Assembly (NCBI GenBank): GCA_004369045.1
Contig: ML213518.1
Span: forward strand, 418,591 to 482,590
Reading direction: 5' to 3'
DNA length: 64,000 nucleotides
Source of the DNA: Heliocybe sulcata
Taxonomy: Eukaryota; Basidiomycota; Agaricomycetes; Gloeophyllales; Gloeophyllaceae
Of the stretch, positions 35,902 to 48,573 are shown one piece after another (within the stretch, counting starts at the first letter, position 1; each line of letters opens with the position of its first letter). The notes beneath the pieces are model-generated. The model was not told where the DNA came from. It made no database searches and saw only the letters and a program-made list of their open reading frames with translations. The position numbers were made by a program, and so were the translations under genes.

Positions 35902-36512
35902 TCAAAATACCCATAATCCCTCGTCCGTGGGAGGCAGATCCAAGGGCGGCAATACCGGCGGTTTCTCTAACTCGAGACTATGCTCGGAAGAACTATCCCG
36001 CTCGAATATGCGCTCGAGCCGTCCGCTCAGCTCATCAAGGCGAGCCAGGAGGCCTCCTATGGATTTGCCATCGTGCATCCGCTCGGCTTCCATGGCTTTC
36101 GACGAGACGCGGGCGATCTCCTCATGGAGATCGTTGAGGAGTTTCGTCTGAACACAGTAATGGCAGCTCTTCCTCCAGCTCTCCGTACAGATATGGTCAG
36201 GGACGTCAGACCGGCACTCATCTCCATCCGACAGGGTGTATTGGCGCCGTCTGGAAGTCAGTCAGACAGAGCATCGACACTTGGCCCGATAACCACTCAC
36301 GATCCGCAAGGCTCCTCTCGTTCACTGCTGGTGACCGGTTTGTTGCGCAATGGGGAGAGCGGCCGGGAAAGACTTGCTTCCCTTGACCGATGCCTCTTGT
36401 TGCGCGAGTCCTTTCGAGGAGGGGCACCTCGCCTCAGGAAATGGAGAGTATCCGGCGGGATAGCGCTAAGGCTCGGAGTACGCGCACGAGTGCTTTCGAC
36501 GTTGTCTCGCAT
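35902..36512 (-). CDS. Hypothetical coiled-coil protein
   Basis: Two exons are suggested: one from ATG at 36512 (MRDNVESTRARTPSLSAI, ending PCGS) and one starting with RRQYTLSDGDECRSD and ending PPTDEGLWVF with TAA at 35902. They are joined by a ~50-base intron with a GTGAGT donor and CTTCCAG acceptor, and the join keeps the frame. The second exon has a Cys-containing segment (CRSDVPDHIC, CHYC) and an amphipathic heptad-like stretch (LLARLDELSGRLERIFERD) suited to a coiled coil. The first part is Arg/Ser-rich. I do not recognise the family. More exons may exist upstream because an in-frame stop lies close before the ATG. Confidence 0.42.
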
Positions 36513-37341
36513 AGCGCCAAAAAGGATTTCAGTGGTAAAGTACAGGCGAAGATCGATAATGTTTCAAGCTCCCACCACGAGTCGGAAGCACGGCTTCAGC
36601 AATAGATACCGGAAGACGAGGGAATTCGCTGCAAGTCCTCCAGGTCGGCGTCATTTATATATAAATTGCCAATCCACGCAGTATTCCGTGCATGACGGGA
36701 AGACGTACTACGTACGTACATGGCATTCAAATTGGGAAAGAAGGGATACGGATACTCGAATCCTTGTTAAGTAGAACGTATCACGTGGGTCAGACGCGCC
36801 ACAGGTGAGGCGCCTTCCACCATTCAATAAGCTCAAATACCCGCTTTCTTACTATCCAGTCGTAGATCGCCTTGCTTTCGAGCAAAGAGGCACATAGCCC
36901 TGCGGACAAGAAGGCCTCCGCACTGGTCGAGACTCGGCTCGCAGTGCGCACACGTAATGAAGGGCACGTCGAGAGTGCGTTGAGCGGAAAAGACAAGGAG
37001 ATGAACAGGGCGCGCGCTGCTGGTCTACGTGCATTGAATGAATTATGGGTGCACTACTCAATTCCCAGGTTTCTTATTATCCTTAGGCGCATGCCGTTTA
37101 TCATGCGGATCCTAGGTATGCTGCTGTGCGTGGAAGTGAGTCGAAACATGTAGCAGGGCGACTTGTTACATTAGCCGGCCGCCGGGACAAAGTCTCTGCT
37201 TCTTTTCCGTTGTGGCTTGATGGTGCGTGCTCGTCATGTGACTCTGACGCGCAGTGAGTTATGGGGAATGCCGCCACTGATAGTTACTTATATAAAGCCG
37301 TCTCAGGAATTTCATGACTCTGCCTCCCACCGCCATCTACC
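36513..37341. other. Intergenic; possible small ORF region
   Basis: Upstream of the F-box gene. Both strands are open between about 36790 and 37150 for 85-120 codons, but neither shows a known family. See the findings for the minus-strand frame with a single in-frame TAG. Confidence 0.4.
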
Positions 37342-39965
37342 ATGGTCACAACACGTAATTCTTCTCGAGTTCAGGCAGGCGACATAGACGATCGTGTGGA
37401 GAAAGAGAATGTGACGGTAGCGCAAGCACCGCCCGCGAAGCGTGTACGCAAGAAGGCTCCGGAGAAAGCATCCAATGGGAGAGAAGACCCAAAGATTGTC
37501 AGGAGGAAAGGCAAGATATCGGGGCAGCTTAGTGGCTTGATAGAGATGCCTCTGGATGTTTTGTTTGAGGTCAGTGTATGCACCATCCTCGAGTGGGCTG
37601 TCGACCTGAGAAAGCGCATATATGCAGATATTCGGCTCCTTACTTCCTCTCGACTTACTACGCTTGTCGTGGACATCAAAAAATCTCAGGCTCACCCTTA
37701 TGCGACGTTCATCGAGGTCACTGTGGCTCCAAGTGCTCAGCAACGTCCAGGGTTTACCAGCGTGCCCCGAGGACTTGACCGAACCGCAGTGGGCAGTGCT
37801 GGTGTCGTATCCATGCTGCCATGTTCGTACTCTGTCTGACATCTGTGGTTCGGCATCGCTGACTCTCGGCATCGCTTGCAGTATTGCCGAACTCTGAATT
37901 GTCAGACTATTATTTGGAATTGTCGCGTGAGATGCTGCCATAAGTGCTTAGTTGAACAGTACGTGATTAACTCTGTCCACGACGTTTTCTAAAACATCAG
38001 GATGAAGATTTTATAATATGAATGCCTCCGTTTTCCAGCCACTCGCAGCTCTGGGAATATCCGTATACAACCTCTTCGCGTGGCTTCCTTACCACGTAAT
38101 CATATCCAAAGGTGCGCATATAGTCTGTTCTTCTCTCATTTTACCACTTATATGTCGTGACGTAGGCATATATATATTTCCGAAGCCCGAAGCCGACGAC
38201 TTCATAAGGAATATACTATCTTTCTCATCAAGAGATGAAGCTGCATCTTATCTGGAAGCGCAAGAAAAGAGCCTATCTTCTACTAAGGAGGTAGGAGCTG
38301 CAGGCGTCCTGGCAGGATCTGAGTTGACACATGTACTCAAGCATGCCGATTCGTGCTATCAGTGGCAGGAGAGAGAAAAAGAGAGGCGCTCCGCTGACTT
38401 ACAGAGCATCCGCGAATCACGCCGTAAAGCGTGAGTGTATATATTGTCATCGTGATCTATCTGTCTCATACTCGTATTCCAAATCAGAATCGAGACGAAG
38501 CTGTACGAGGCCGGAATGGGCGACCAGTTGAATGCATTGCTGATCTGGAATGGAGATGATTTCGCTGCTCACCCGGCGGTCTACCAACCCAAGGTACTCA
38601 CAGAACGTGGTGAGTACAGGACTTGATAACGAGCCTAATGACACTCGCTGAATCCCGCCCTATCATAGTCTGGAGCAATATCAAGCCATCGTTGGTGAAG
38701 TTTCTACACGAGAAGAAGGCCGAAAGGCTGGAGGAGGAACGCGTCAAGGACATTCTGCGCCGAGATAGCATGGTCGTGGATGCCTACCAGGAGTGGTTGA
38801 GAGACATGTCTCCTACTGAAGCTTTTCCGTCGACAGCGGATATATGCTTGACGGAGGAGTTTGAACGCTTCACTACAATGGGCGGCGATGTTGCATCTGC
38901 GATGCGAGAACTTTCCGATGCAGTTTCCCAGCTGCCGCGCCTGGTGGACGAGTGGAGAGCTGATGCTAAGCTCGAGCTTTGCCAGCTATTACCTTCGTTG
39001 CCGGACGACTACCCTGATCGCGACAATGCCTGGAAGGAGCCTCGCCGCCTCCAGCTCGCCACTACGATTTTTCGCTGCCAGTCTTGCGAAGAACTGGTAC
39101 ACTATCCTCGGGTGTTGGTCCATTCTTGCCTCACGAAATTTAGCCGCTCAAGCAGTAGCTGCACCGGAGAACACGCGGACGGTCCGGCCGAAGAGACAGA
39201 CATACGCTTGCTGGCTCTACAATGCAAGCCCTGGAGCTGCGACGGCGGCAGACTGGTGTATGATACACGCGCTTCTGGGCTGGCGAGGTCCTTGGTCGCG
39301 GCATGCGGACTCTCCCCAGACGCCACAACCAAGGACCGGATGGACGAGCTGAACGCTAGGTTCACGTGCTTGGCCCGCCGCTGTGTGGTAGGCGGATGTC
39401 GGCCTCATCAAGCAATGGCGTGGAATACCGCGGTAATTTCTCATTATTTTGGTCACCGCGGCGGCGATGCTGACATATTTTGTCTGTGAAGATCGACCAT
39501 CGACTCAACGGGATTCACAGACACCGAGACCACTTCGACGGCTTCAAACGTCTCTCTGAGCGTGACACAAGACATGCTATACGCCTGGAATATAAACATG
39601 AGGCCGCTTTTGAAAACCTTGCCTATCCATGGATGACGGTGAAACTCGGCCGCCTCACATCAGGCTGGCACTGCACTGTCTGTCGGGAGGTTTTGCCGTC
39701 CCGTCGCCACAAGATTGAGGCTCATATGGCGGAGTGAGTCTCATGGCTACCGCTCGCGCATGGCGGCTGACAATTCCATAGGCACGACATCGAACCTGAT
39801 GCAGATATGGAGGAGTTCATGTATCAACACCCGGATAAATACCGATTTAGGTGGCCGCTGCCTGTCAAGATGAAGGTCAAAGAAACATGCCTTTGTCGTT
39901 CAAAGAAGTGTAAGGAATGCTCTCGGGGGATCGCGGGTCGGTCGAAGCCTGTAAGGAAGAAGTGA
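37342..39965 (+). CDS. F-box protein with Cys-rich zinc-binding segment
   Basis: Starts MVTTRNSSRVQAGDIDD with a basic, nuclear-signal-like stretch (PAKRVRKKAPEK). The F-box follows across intron 1: LIEMPLDVLFE joined to IFGSLLPLDLLRLSWTSK, then NLRLTLMRRSSRSLWLQVL. After it comes a Cys cluster built over two exons (PCCH joined to YCRTLNC, then NCRVRCCHKC), which resembles a zinc finger. Later exons are long and charged (KKAERLEEERVKDILRRDS) and another CxxC/HxxxH unit lies near WHCTVCREVLPSRRHKIEAHMAEH. The protein ends GRSKPVRKK with TGA at 39963-39965. This architecture is common among expanded agaricomycete F-box families, which act as substrate receptors of SCF ubiquitin ligases. The target is unknown. 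Confidence 0.83.
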
Positions 39966-40402
39966 TGCTGCGATTTTCTCGTCAATGTGAAGTGTAACAT
40001 GCTTGCTATTGTGGCGAAGATAATGCCTACAGTAGCATGTTAAGGGAAAGCTGGTGGACTACAGGACATGATAGATATCGCATGGAATACTAATACTGTG
40101 TCCTGTGGACATGGACGAGACACTGACCCAGAGACTGCCAGTACTTGGACGAACTGAATTCGAGATTCGTGTGCTTGAACGCAGTTAGGTCGCGTCAGAC
40201 AGCTACGTCTTGGTGAGAGTATTGTATTCTCATGGATTGCGCTCCGAAGCTGCTTCGAAACCCCAGCAGAATCTTCGGAAACAATCCAGTGTCCTATGCT
40301 CAGGCTTCTTACAGTCCCTCCAAGTGCATATCGACAGAGACTCCCGCCTTACATGCAATGTTCGAATATAGTCCAATAAGTGTCCCTTGGAGCAACCCAA
40401 GA
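39966..40402. other. Convergent intergenic region
   Basis: Between the F-box and GH20 3' ends. No gene seen. Confidence 0.5.
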
Positions 40403-42616
40403 CTAAGCGTTCAGATCGCAAGCATCTGGCCTCAGCGCACACCAGAGGGGCTGAAGCACGATGGCGTTTACGCCCCGCTGCACCATCCTGAATCTGATGT
40501 CGTGCAATCTCGGAAGCGCCTCGGTAACGTTCAGCGCGCCACCCCCGGGACTGGTCGCAGTCCAGAACACTTCTGCGGAGGCAGCTGCGCGGGGCCAAAC
40601 GATAGGATCGAGATTGGTCGGGGAGGACTGCTCGGTCCAGAGCAATTGCTCGCCTACAAGCATATAAGAATCACGTTCAGCTATGGACGAAGCGGATGAC
40701 TTACCGCCCAATACGAGGGGAATCTGTGTTGCAGTGAGATTGGCAAGGGGATCATAGGTATACGCCTTTGCAACTGGTTAGTTGATTATTCAGACATGAC
40801 TCCGATAGAAACCTACCCTTTGCCATGTCTTGAATGGGTCACACCAGCTGTCGCTATATTTCATTGCCTAGTCAGCGGCAGCCCATGTGCTTCTGGAGAT
40901 CTCTTACATACCCCGCTGGATAATCTCCGACCCATCCGCCGCCACCGCAGTCCTGCTTGCACAGTTAGCCAAGTACAATCTCGAGCAGGAGGGCGACGTA
41001 CGAGATAGAAGTAGTCAGAAGGAGCTTGCACCAGCCGGAATCCTTTGTCCGCAACCGACGCAGCATCAGCGGAGGAGATCCACACCCTGCGCACAGATGG
41101 ATTAGAGATGAAAGGAGACCGTTTGAATTATGTTACTACGTACATGACGATGGTGTCGTTCGCTAGTGTCACGTTATGATCGAGAACCATTTCTAAGAAT
41201 GAGCGAAGCTTGAGTAAACGCCTACCCACACCCGAGATCGCGTCCCACCTTCCCAGACAACGGGCGTCTTTCCTTCAGCAATCAACGCGCCATGCGTCGT
41301 CTGCGTGAAAACGCTCAACGACTCCTCGAGCGTCAAGCCCGTGCTGTTCAGCTCTGCCTGGGTCTGATTATCGTACGTATAGCAGTTGATGTTCAGTTCG
41401 TCGCCCCCAGTGCTAAACATGGAGCTCGGAAGGGTCTTGGCTACGGAGGACAGGAGAGACGCGGTGAAGTTCCTGACGGCCGGGTCCGTGAAGCGCAGCT
41501 GACCCGCAGGCGGCTCATTTGCGAACGTGGACCACGGAGTGGCCTGGTTGCAGGCGACGTATTCTGGGTGAGCGTCCGCGATAGAGGCGGTATGACCTGG
41601 AGTGTCGATTTCCTGGGAGAAAGAGAGTTCTAGTAAGTACACGTCGCGTCCGCAGTTGGTGGGTACTCACCAGTAAGACGTCAATGCCGCGCTGATGAAG
41701 ATGATTTGAGAACAAGACTCAATCAAATATGCACGCATACATACTGCAGCAGCATAGGATACAATATTCTGGATGTCCGTAGGCGTATAGACGTCGGCAG
41801 AAGAGTATGCCCCGTACTGAGCCAACTCCGGATATTGCGATACGATGAGCGGCCAACTCTGGCTGTCCGTGATATGCCAGTGGAACGTGTTGATCTTGAC
41901 CCAACTCATTGCATCCAAGGTACGATAGATATCTGTTACCGGGAAGCTATGCGAGTCTCAATCCAAAGCGATCATGTAGAAGCAGATTGTACCTACTAAT
42001 TCCGTGCTGTATCAAGCATGAACCCACGGTAAGGCTGGTCATATGGTCAGATCGACCGTGTCAATGCAGCAAATCAGCTACGCACATAAGCAGGAGAATC
42101 CGCGATATCATATGGCGCGGATATGGTGTATATCTGCCCATCGTATTCGTACCACATTTGGCTGAACGTCGTTAATCCACGGTACAGTCCCAAGGTAGAG
42201 TTTGCCTTCAAGGTAGCAGCAGATCCATTAGCGGGTACGGTGAGCGTGTAACCCTCGCTCCGACTGCCGAGTGCTTTGACTGCCTCGGTAGAGATGCTCT
42301 CGACAGTAGCTCCCGACTCCAAAGACAAGACCAGAGACGACAGGGTCTTGGCCGATTGTACCGAAGAGATATCATACGCGCCACGACCGAGAACGAGACG
42401 CTGCATGTTATCGGTACGGAGGTACAGCTCCGTTTGCGCGACGGCAGCTAGAAGGTCAGCCGGGGGAGGGGAGACATCCGGTTGAATGTAGAACCCTGGA
42501 GACAGCTTCAGCGCTGTTGCCCCTGAAGCAATGGAACTCGGCTGCGGCCAGAGACATTGCACGCCTGCAGGGAAGAGCGTGACGGCCAACGCAAGCAAGG
42601 AGGCTAATGCAACCAT
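40403..42616 (-). CDS. Secreted GH20 beta-N-acetylhexosaminidase, copy 1
   Basis: Starts MVALASLLALAVTLFPAGVQ (signal peptide) followed by LWPQPSSIA, the usual start of the GH20 N-terminal domain. The TIM-barrel part contains YRGFMLDTARNYFPVTDIYR, INTFHWHITDSQSWP, EIDTPGHTASIADAHPEYV, and the catalytic Asp-Glu pair in FSTGGDELNINCY. Then come DCGGGGWVGDYP and GGEQLLWTEQS. The protein ends QPLWCALRPDACDLNA. The enzyme releases terminal GlcNAc/GalNAc from chitin oligomers or glycoproteins and acts in wall turnover or chitin use. The gene is intron-rich and intact. A close paralogue lies at 54092-56184 in the same orientation and shares the intron position after MLDT(A/S)RNY. Confidence 0.93.
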
Positions 42617-44497
42617 GTCGACTGCCTTAGACGAGAGCCAAAGACGAGCCAGGGAATCGAAGCAGGTTCTTCCGCCTACATTATAAACTTGACTATAAAT
42701 ACCGACAAGCTTATCTTGTGCCAGATGCGCATATGGTCTGCAGGAATTTCGGCGTCGGCGTGTCTAATTATGTCGGCATTGCTCTGATCCTTCAAGCCTC
42801 GTGGCTTTCGTGTAGCCATAGTAGGCTCACTGCTATCGGGCATCGTTCCTGACAATGAATGAGATGGTCAATTGAGCCAGTCATGGGAAAGGCAGCAGGA
42901 CCGACCATGGTGGTCGAAGAGAAAGAAAGGGAGAGCTTGATGCGCCACCAAAGGGCATGTGCGAACTCTTATCGGCTAAGTCCGGACAGAGTATGTTCGC
43001 TTTCTTTCGCTTGCCCTCGCTTCACCCGGTTCGCCGCAGAGTCTGGTTTTGCAAGAGGACTCCTGAGCTAACTACCTGGGCGCCTTGTCTATACTGTTGA
43101 CTGCAGTGGCTCAGCAGTGATATGCGCACGATAACACGGTTTAGGCGCCTTCCCCAAGTTTGTCCTGGAAATCTCCCAGCATAAGGGTCTTAATCACCTC
43201 ACCTGCATGTCAAGGACATCTGCTAGTGGATCATGATGGCTATATGTGCTCGGACTGCGTATTTTCTCAGTCAGTTCCGGAAGGACGGCCCAGCGCAGCA
43301 GGACGCCACAACGTGCCCGTAGGTCGGTATGCTTAGAGATCGACTGGGTTGCGCGGTGCTATATTCAGCATGTGGAGGAGCCTGTGTATTGCAGTATGTA
43401 TATCGTACTCCGCGTATGGTGAACGAGGACTCACGCTACCGCCGGCATACCGATAGAAACTCAAGTTTCCGCTACTCAACACTACCGGGTCCGACTTTGA
43501 TTGTATGGGATGCCACCGTCTTTTCGATCTTGGTATCAACCGAAAGGAAAGATTGCTACTCCCTTGAACTTGCAGGGTATTTACCTGGAACCATCGCTGC
43601 TGTCTGTTTACGCCGTATTGAGCGTCTCATTGGATATGTCCTCTATCGTCAAAAGACTAGCAAGCACTGTTCTTCTCCTCTGGTCATGCAAATATCCTAG
43701 CCAACCGCATGCAAGTGCCTTGACTTGCGTCCTATACATCTGGTAACAATCTCAAGCTCACTAGCGGAGCTGACCCTGCATGGCCTCGATCGACGCTCTA
43801 GATGTTATGAAATGACGTGCGTCGAAACATACTTCCTCGGTCATCAAAAGAGTCTCTGGCTTCTTCTTCGCGTCGTCATAACTTTTGCGGCAACTAGCAC
43901 TGCCCAAGCTGCAGCAGATCTCAGCACTAGGTTCCGAGCTGTGCGGGCAACATAAACGGAATCTCACACCGATAAGACATGTACTCCACTCCGGAGGTAT
44001 TTAACTTCTGCAGATACACCGTAGCAGTGTTCTATCCGGCCTCGTGCGACCGCGGATCTATTCCGGCTCGTTACTGAGGCGACATTGATGATGTAGAAAC
44101 ACATGGCCTCTACAGAGTTCACGCACTTCTCCACCGCAATGACGATTCTGAGGTGCGTCGATCACACTTCTTATTCCGCATAAAGAACGATTGGCCTGTG
44201 ATGTTCAGAGCTCCAAGGCTCGCCTTTACCGCCCTTCAAAAGCCCTTGCTTTCGAACACTAAATGGCTTCTAACGGGTCATACTCTGGTAGTATGGGCGT
44301 TGAAAGGGAGCCGCTGGTACCGATATTGTGCCACCTAGCTCTTTGTGCCCCATCGTCATAGAGCTCGCAGGGTCTTCCGCAATGCCTCTTCAGTGGATTT
44401 AAACCTCCACTTTCTCCTCAACAAAGCTCAAGCTCTCCCTTAATAGGAGATCTCCCCACTACACGCCATTCACGAAAATATACACGAAGACGACGAC
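42617..44497. other. 1.9-kb intergenic region, no gene seen
   Basis: Open frames are short and lack family motifs. The left end holds the GH20 promoter, the right end the CT-rich leader of the small protein at 44498. Confidence 0.5.
42694..42701 (-). promoter_or_regulatory. TATA-like box of GH20 copy 1
   Basis: TATTTATA on the minus strand, 78 bases upstream of the start; a second TTTATAA lies just upstream at 42681-42687. Confidence 0.4.
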
Positions 44498-44995
44498 ATG
44501 ACGAACTACCTATACCTCCTCTGGTACCTTCCTCAGATGGGCGGCCCGCGCCACTGGGCTCTGTTCATTGTCAACTCCCAGGAGCCCGACGCCTACGGGA
44601 CGCTATTCCACGTGAGTTTCCATTTCTCAACGAATGCCACAACTCTGTCTCATTATTTCCTTTGCGAGCAGTGTATCACCGACAAGACAGCTCTGGCCCG
44701 CGGCTACTGCTGCACGTTCGCCACCGACATCCGCTTCGGCGTCTCAATAAAGGGCCCGCGCAGCATCCCGACCTACGAGGACCGCACTCTCCTTGGGCCT
44801 GTCAACGATGATGTCAAGCTGATGATGACAGAGTACGCGGAGGCGGCGACGCAGATGGTCAACGAGCACAATGTGCCCAAGGGCCGGACGGAGTCGAACT
44901 GCCACGATTGGGTCCTGCATATTCTTCGGAGCCTGGATAACTCCCATCTGATTGAGCACGGTGCGCTTGGAAGGGCTGCGGCTTGTCCGCGATGA
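44498..44995 (+). CDS. Small protein with possible permuted papain-like (LRAT/NlpC-type) fold
   Basis: Exon 1 (44498-44611) and exon 2 (44672-44995) flank a 60-base GT-AG intron and encode ~145 residues. Key segments are YLYLLWYLPQMGGPRHWALFIV, where the His is followed by hydrophobics, DAYGTLFHC, and SNCHDWVLHILRSL near the C-terminus. A His in HWALFI followed much later by Cys in NCxDW is the order seen in circularly permuted papain-like proteins such as LRAT/HRASLS and permuted NlpC/P60. That link is my inference from motif order. Similar short proteins are frequent in basidiomycetes, usually annotated as hypothetical. The intron is a multiple of three with no in-frame stop, so an intron-retaining transcript would also be translatable (166 residues). 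Confidence 0.72.
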   Translation: MTNYLYLLWYLPQMGGPRHWALFIVNSQEPDAYGTLFHVSFHFSTNATTLSHYFLCEQCITDKTALARGYCCTFATDIRFGVSIKGPRSIPTYEDRTLLGPVNDDVKLMMTEYAEAATQMVNEHNVPKGRTESNCHDWVLHILRSLDNSHLIEHGALGRAAACPR

Positions 44996-45702
44996 CCCTG
45001 CGGGTCATCATCTGATAGACCAGGGCTAGAGCGGACGCCTAGATTTTGCTAATATTATTGTTATTATTCGTTAATGTTGTAGCATATCACAACTCTCCAG
45101 TAGAGCGGACTCTTTGCCATACGCTCACATCATCAGTAATTTTGATACCCCGGAAGTATACAAATACTGTAACCACATGTTCCCTTCCCCGTCGAAAGAA
45201 AGCTCACAATCGGCACTGCTCACTACGGATCCAGCGCCGGCGAGCAATATGTGACAGCGGTCTCATCTTCCTTCTCTGTGCCCGATGCTCAGGGTCGTTT
45301 GCGAGCGCTTGCATCGCGGTCCAGGACTGCGTCGATTGGACGAATTGCTATTGGCTATATATTCAAGGGCCATCAAAACCCAACCCTACTACCTGGCAAT
45401 GGGTGGGCGTCGCGTAATTCCTGGGGGACTTTCTCAAGAACAGCAGAAGAGGGTATTAATCGTGTGTACCTACAGTACGGGATGCAATACATGCGGTGCT
45501 CTATGATAGATACAATGGTATGGGATGCGATATTAGTCCAAGTAGCGGCAGTCCGAGTAGCGACAGCAATCGGTCAAAAGAGCGACAGTGAGACGAACAC
45601 AACAGTTCGGAAAGTCCAATTGCGACAGACAACATGCTAGAGAACAAGGGCGTGACGCTGCGGGAAACCAATAACGCATAAAGATAAGGTAAGCCTTGAA
45701 GC
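44996..45702. other. Convergent intergenic region
   Basis: No gene seen between the small protein and the serine-rich protein 3' end; AT-rich near 45045-45075. Confidence 0.5.
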
Positions 45703-48573
45703 CTAGGGTCGACGAGAGACGAAGACGGCGACGAGGACGATGAAAGGGATGTACGTGAATAGTGAGACGAAGGCCATGATGCGACATCGCCGCCGCCAAA
45801 TCCTAGCATCTTGACACAGAAATAAATCGTGCTCAGCAAGAAACCACAGCGATGATGCCAAGATACTTCCATACCATGTTCGATTTGCGGATCGTCAAGT
45901 GTAACGGCTTTTTCGGTATCGGTGCCACCCATTTGCCTTGTCCTAGGTATCGGGAGAAACGATGCGACCCACCATATCGGAAACAACAAAAACCCTATAA
46001 AGAAAATCCAGGCATGTATTGGGGACCCGTCTTCCTCCTCACTCGGGAGTCTCAATGACCAGGGTGTCGGCTGAATCTTGGGCGGGCGGCGGGGGTCGCG
46101 CATGTGGTAGGTAGAAGAACGGGATATGGACGGTACATGGGGCATGACTATAGCGTGTACGGGTATCGATGCCTGGGAGAGGCTGCGCCGGTGGTCTACG
46201 TCATTCGTTATATGTGCAGGGGTGGAATTGGAGCGAGTGGAAGGGGCGCGGGAGGGCGCCATGCCGTGGACCTTGGAACTCGTCTGGCTTGACCAGGAGC
46301 CTTTCGGCACTCGGTTTATCGAGCCTTGGCGGGACCCTGACGGGCTGTGGCTTGGGGAGGACAGCCGTGCTCGCTTGGGCGTGTGGAAAGCCGAGGGCGC
46401 GCGGGAAGCCTCCGACGAGTGTCGTGAGGCGGCTTACAGTCCATTCATATTAATCACCCGCCCATTGATAGAAAAACAGACGACAATACAATAGACTTAC
46501 AGCGCTCTGGCATAGGCAGGACAAACGAGGGGTGGTGCACATGTTTTGGCACTGCAGACATCACCTCGACGTCCTCCGCCTTCCTCTTCCCGATGCTCTT
46601 CGAAGAGGGAGGTGTTCCCAGGCCATGCGAGGCGGCCGAATCGCTCACAGTGCGTCGAGGAGATTCAGTCGGAGATGCGACCGGTGTGGGAGCAATGATA
46701 GAGACGGTAGGAGGGCTCAGCAGAGATGAAGAACCTGGTGCAGATTTCGACGAGGGCAGATTCGGCTTCTTAGGGGGAGACGCCGATGCATTGGACCCTT
46801 CCTCTGTAGGCGAATCCAAGCTGATAGGCGCCACCATTCCACTGCTGACAGGAGCGTTCACGTCCTCCTGCATTCCACTGTCCTTCGCCGTCGTATCGTC
46901 GTCCGCCGCCTGTGCCAAACGACCGTTGCCCCCTTCAGATAAGTCGCGATCCACGTCAGACCCTGGCAACCGGACAAATTCCAGATAAGTGCTTTAATAT
47001 CACACATATCTTATCAAAACATACCCTGCAAAAGAAAAGGCGACCCCAGCGCGGATGAAGAAGGAATATCAGAAGGAAAAGATAAAGGACGCGGGGTAAC
47101 CGACAATGAGGCTGGTATCGTACCCGGCACGTGTTTCCCACGCGTCCGGATGTCAGCTGGGACGCCGCCCGGAATCCCGGCGACAGGATCAGTTCGATCA
47201 AGTTGCGGGGAATCCTCGTCCTTCTCGACTATCACGTCCTCGCCTGGCCTGTCGTCGTCAAGCTCGACGGCGACCGCAACACTTCGTGTCCGCTGTCGAG
47301 GGCCTTCCGACATGCTCCTACCTCTGCTGTAACGCGGGGCTTCTATACCACTCTGGCCTTGCGACTGCCCGAATATCTGCTGGACTTTTGGGAGACTGGC
47401 GTACGGGCGGATCGACCTGGTGCTCCGAAAATACGCGGATGGAAATGACGAGAGGGAGCCATTGGCTCGCGGAGGGCGGGAGGATAACGTGCTCGCTTCG
47501 CTAGGCGTCGTCGCTGACCGTGTGGACGTCCTCAGCGAACGCGAGGGTTGGCTATCACTCAAATTCGATCGCGACGCGAGGGCTGCGACCAGCTCCGGAT
47601 GATCGAGGGGCGGCATGGGCGGCGGCGTGAAGGTGAATGGGAATTCAGACTCGGGGTCGTCCGGTGGAGTGGGGTGTCCGAAGGTTCCTGGTGAGTCTGC
47701 CAGCTGTGCGCGGGTAAGGTGCGAGATGGGTGTATTTCCCAGGCGGAGATGCAGTGATCGCCGTGACTTGGAGGATGGGGTGGAGCTTGAATGAGGGGTG
47801 TTCGAGTTTGATCGGCTGGCGCGCGAGGTCCCAGTAGTTCTGCGGGAGGGCGTGGTGCGTGGAGTGAAGGATATGGTGTTGAATTTGAAGCCTCCTGGAT
47901 CGGTCTTGGTTCTTCGGCGCGTTTCTAGCGAGGACGAGCGCACCGGAGTCAGTGGTGAGAAGTCCAAGGAACCGAGGGAACGTCGATTTCTTCTCGCGTT
48001 CTCGTCACCTTTATCGCCCTGGGTGCTCTGTGTACGTGAAGGACCCCGTTCAACAGCTCGGGACCGCGCCTCCTCGGGTGAAGGCGTGCCCTCCCTGCTT
48101 CGACTCAATGAGCTTCGGATACCGAAAATGGAGAGCTGTGACAGCGCATGCCGCTCCAGCTTGGGGCGTCTTGGAGGAACCTTGTCTTCGCGCGGCTCGG
48201 GCATGGCTTGCTCGTGTTCTTCATTTGGAGGAGTTAGGCCCGCGCTCGGTGGGGCGCTGCGCGTAACTCCGCTCGACGCATGGGACCCGACAGAGTGTCT
48301 GCGCGGTTTTAGGCCTTGCGGGATGTCGGCTTCTGCTGCATAGCGGTCTAGGAGGGAGTCGAGGTCCGGGCGGATCTGCCGGCCGACAAGGTTCCTCTTC
48401 GGGATGCTGTCTAGATGGAAGGGTGGGGTTCTGGGTGAGGTAGGTGAGGTAGCGGATGTCTGTGCTGATGCGGACGAGGAAGGGGATGCGAATGGTGGGG
48501 ATTGGAGTGGTGCGTCGTGGGTTTGCGCCGAAGACGGGCGTCCGCCCCTGAGGCGGGACAGGAAAGTTGGCAT
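45703..48573 (-). CDS. Large serine/proline-rich protein with C-terminal membrane segments
   Basis: Starts MPTFLSRLRGGRPSSAQTHD at 48573 and runs as one long exon to about 47030, then at least three more exons. The body is Ser/Pro/Thr/Arg-rich and predicted disordered, with many SPxR/SRS patches that look like phosphorylation sites. Near the end it has HAWIFFIGFLLFPIWWVASFLPI (membrane helix), then DPQIEHDARIWRRRCRIMAF, and a last helix SLFTYIPFIVLVAVFVSRRP before TAG at 45703-45705. The last join (EH to DARIW) is in frame across a 60-base intron. It is similar in layout to basidiomycete proteins annotated only as serine-rich. An ER or plasma-membrane signalling platform is possible; no enzyme domain is visible. 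Confidence 0.78.

Noticed and set aside
47798-48343. 181-codon plus-strand frame
   Set aside because: Antisense shadow of the long Ser-rich exon on the minus strand.
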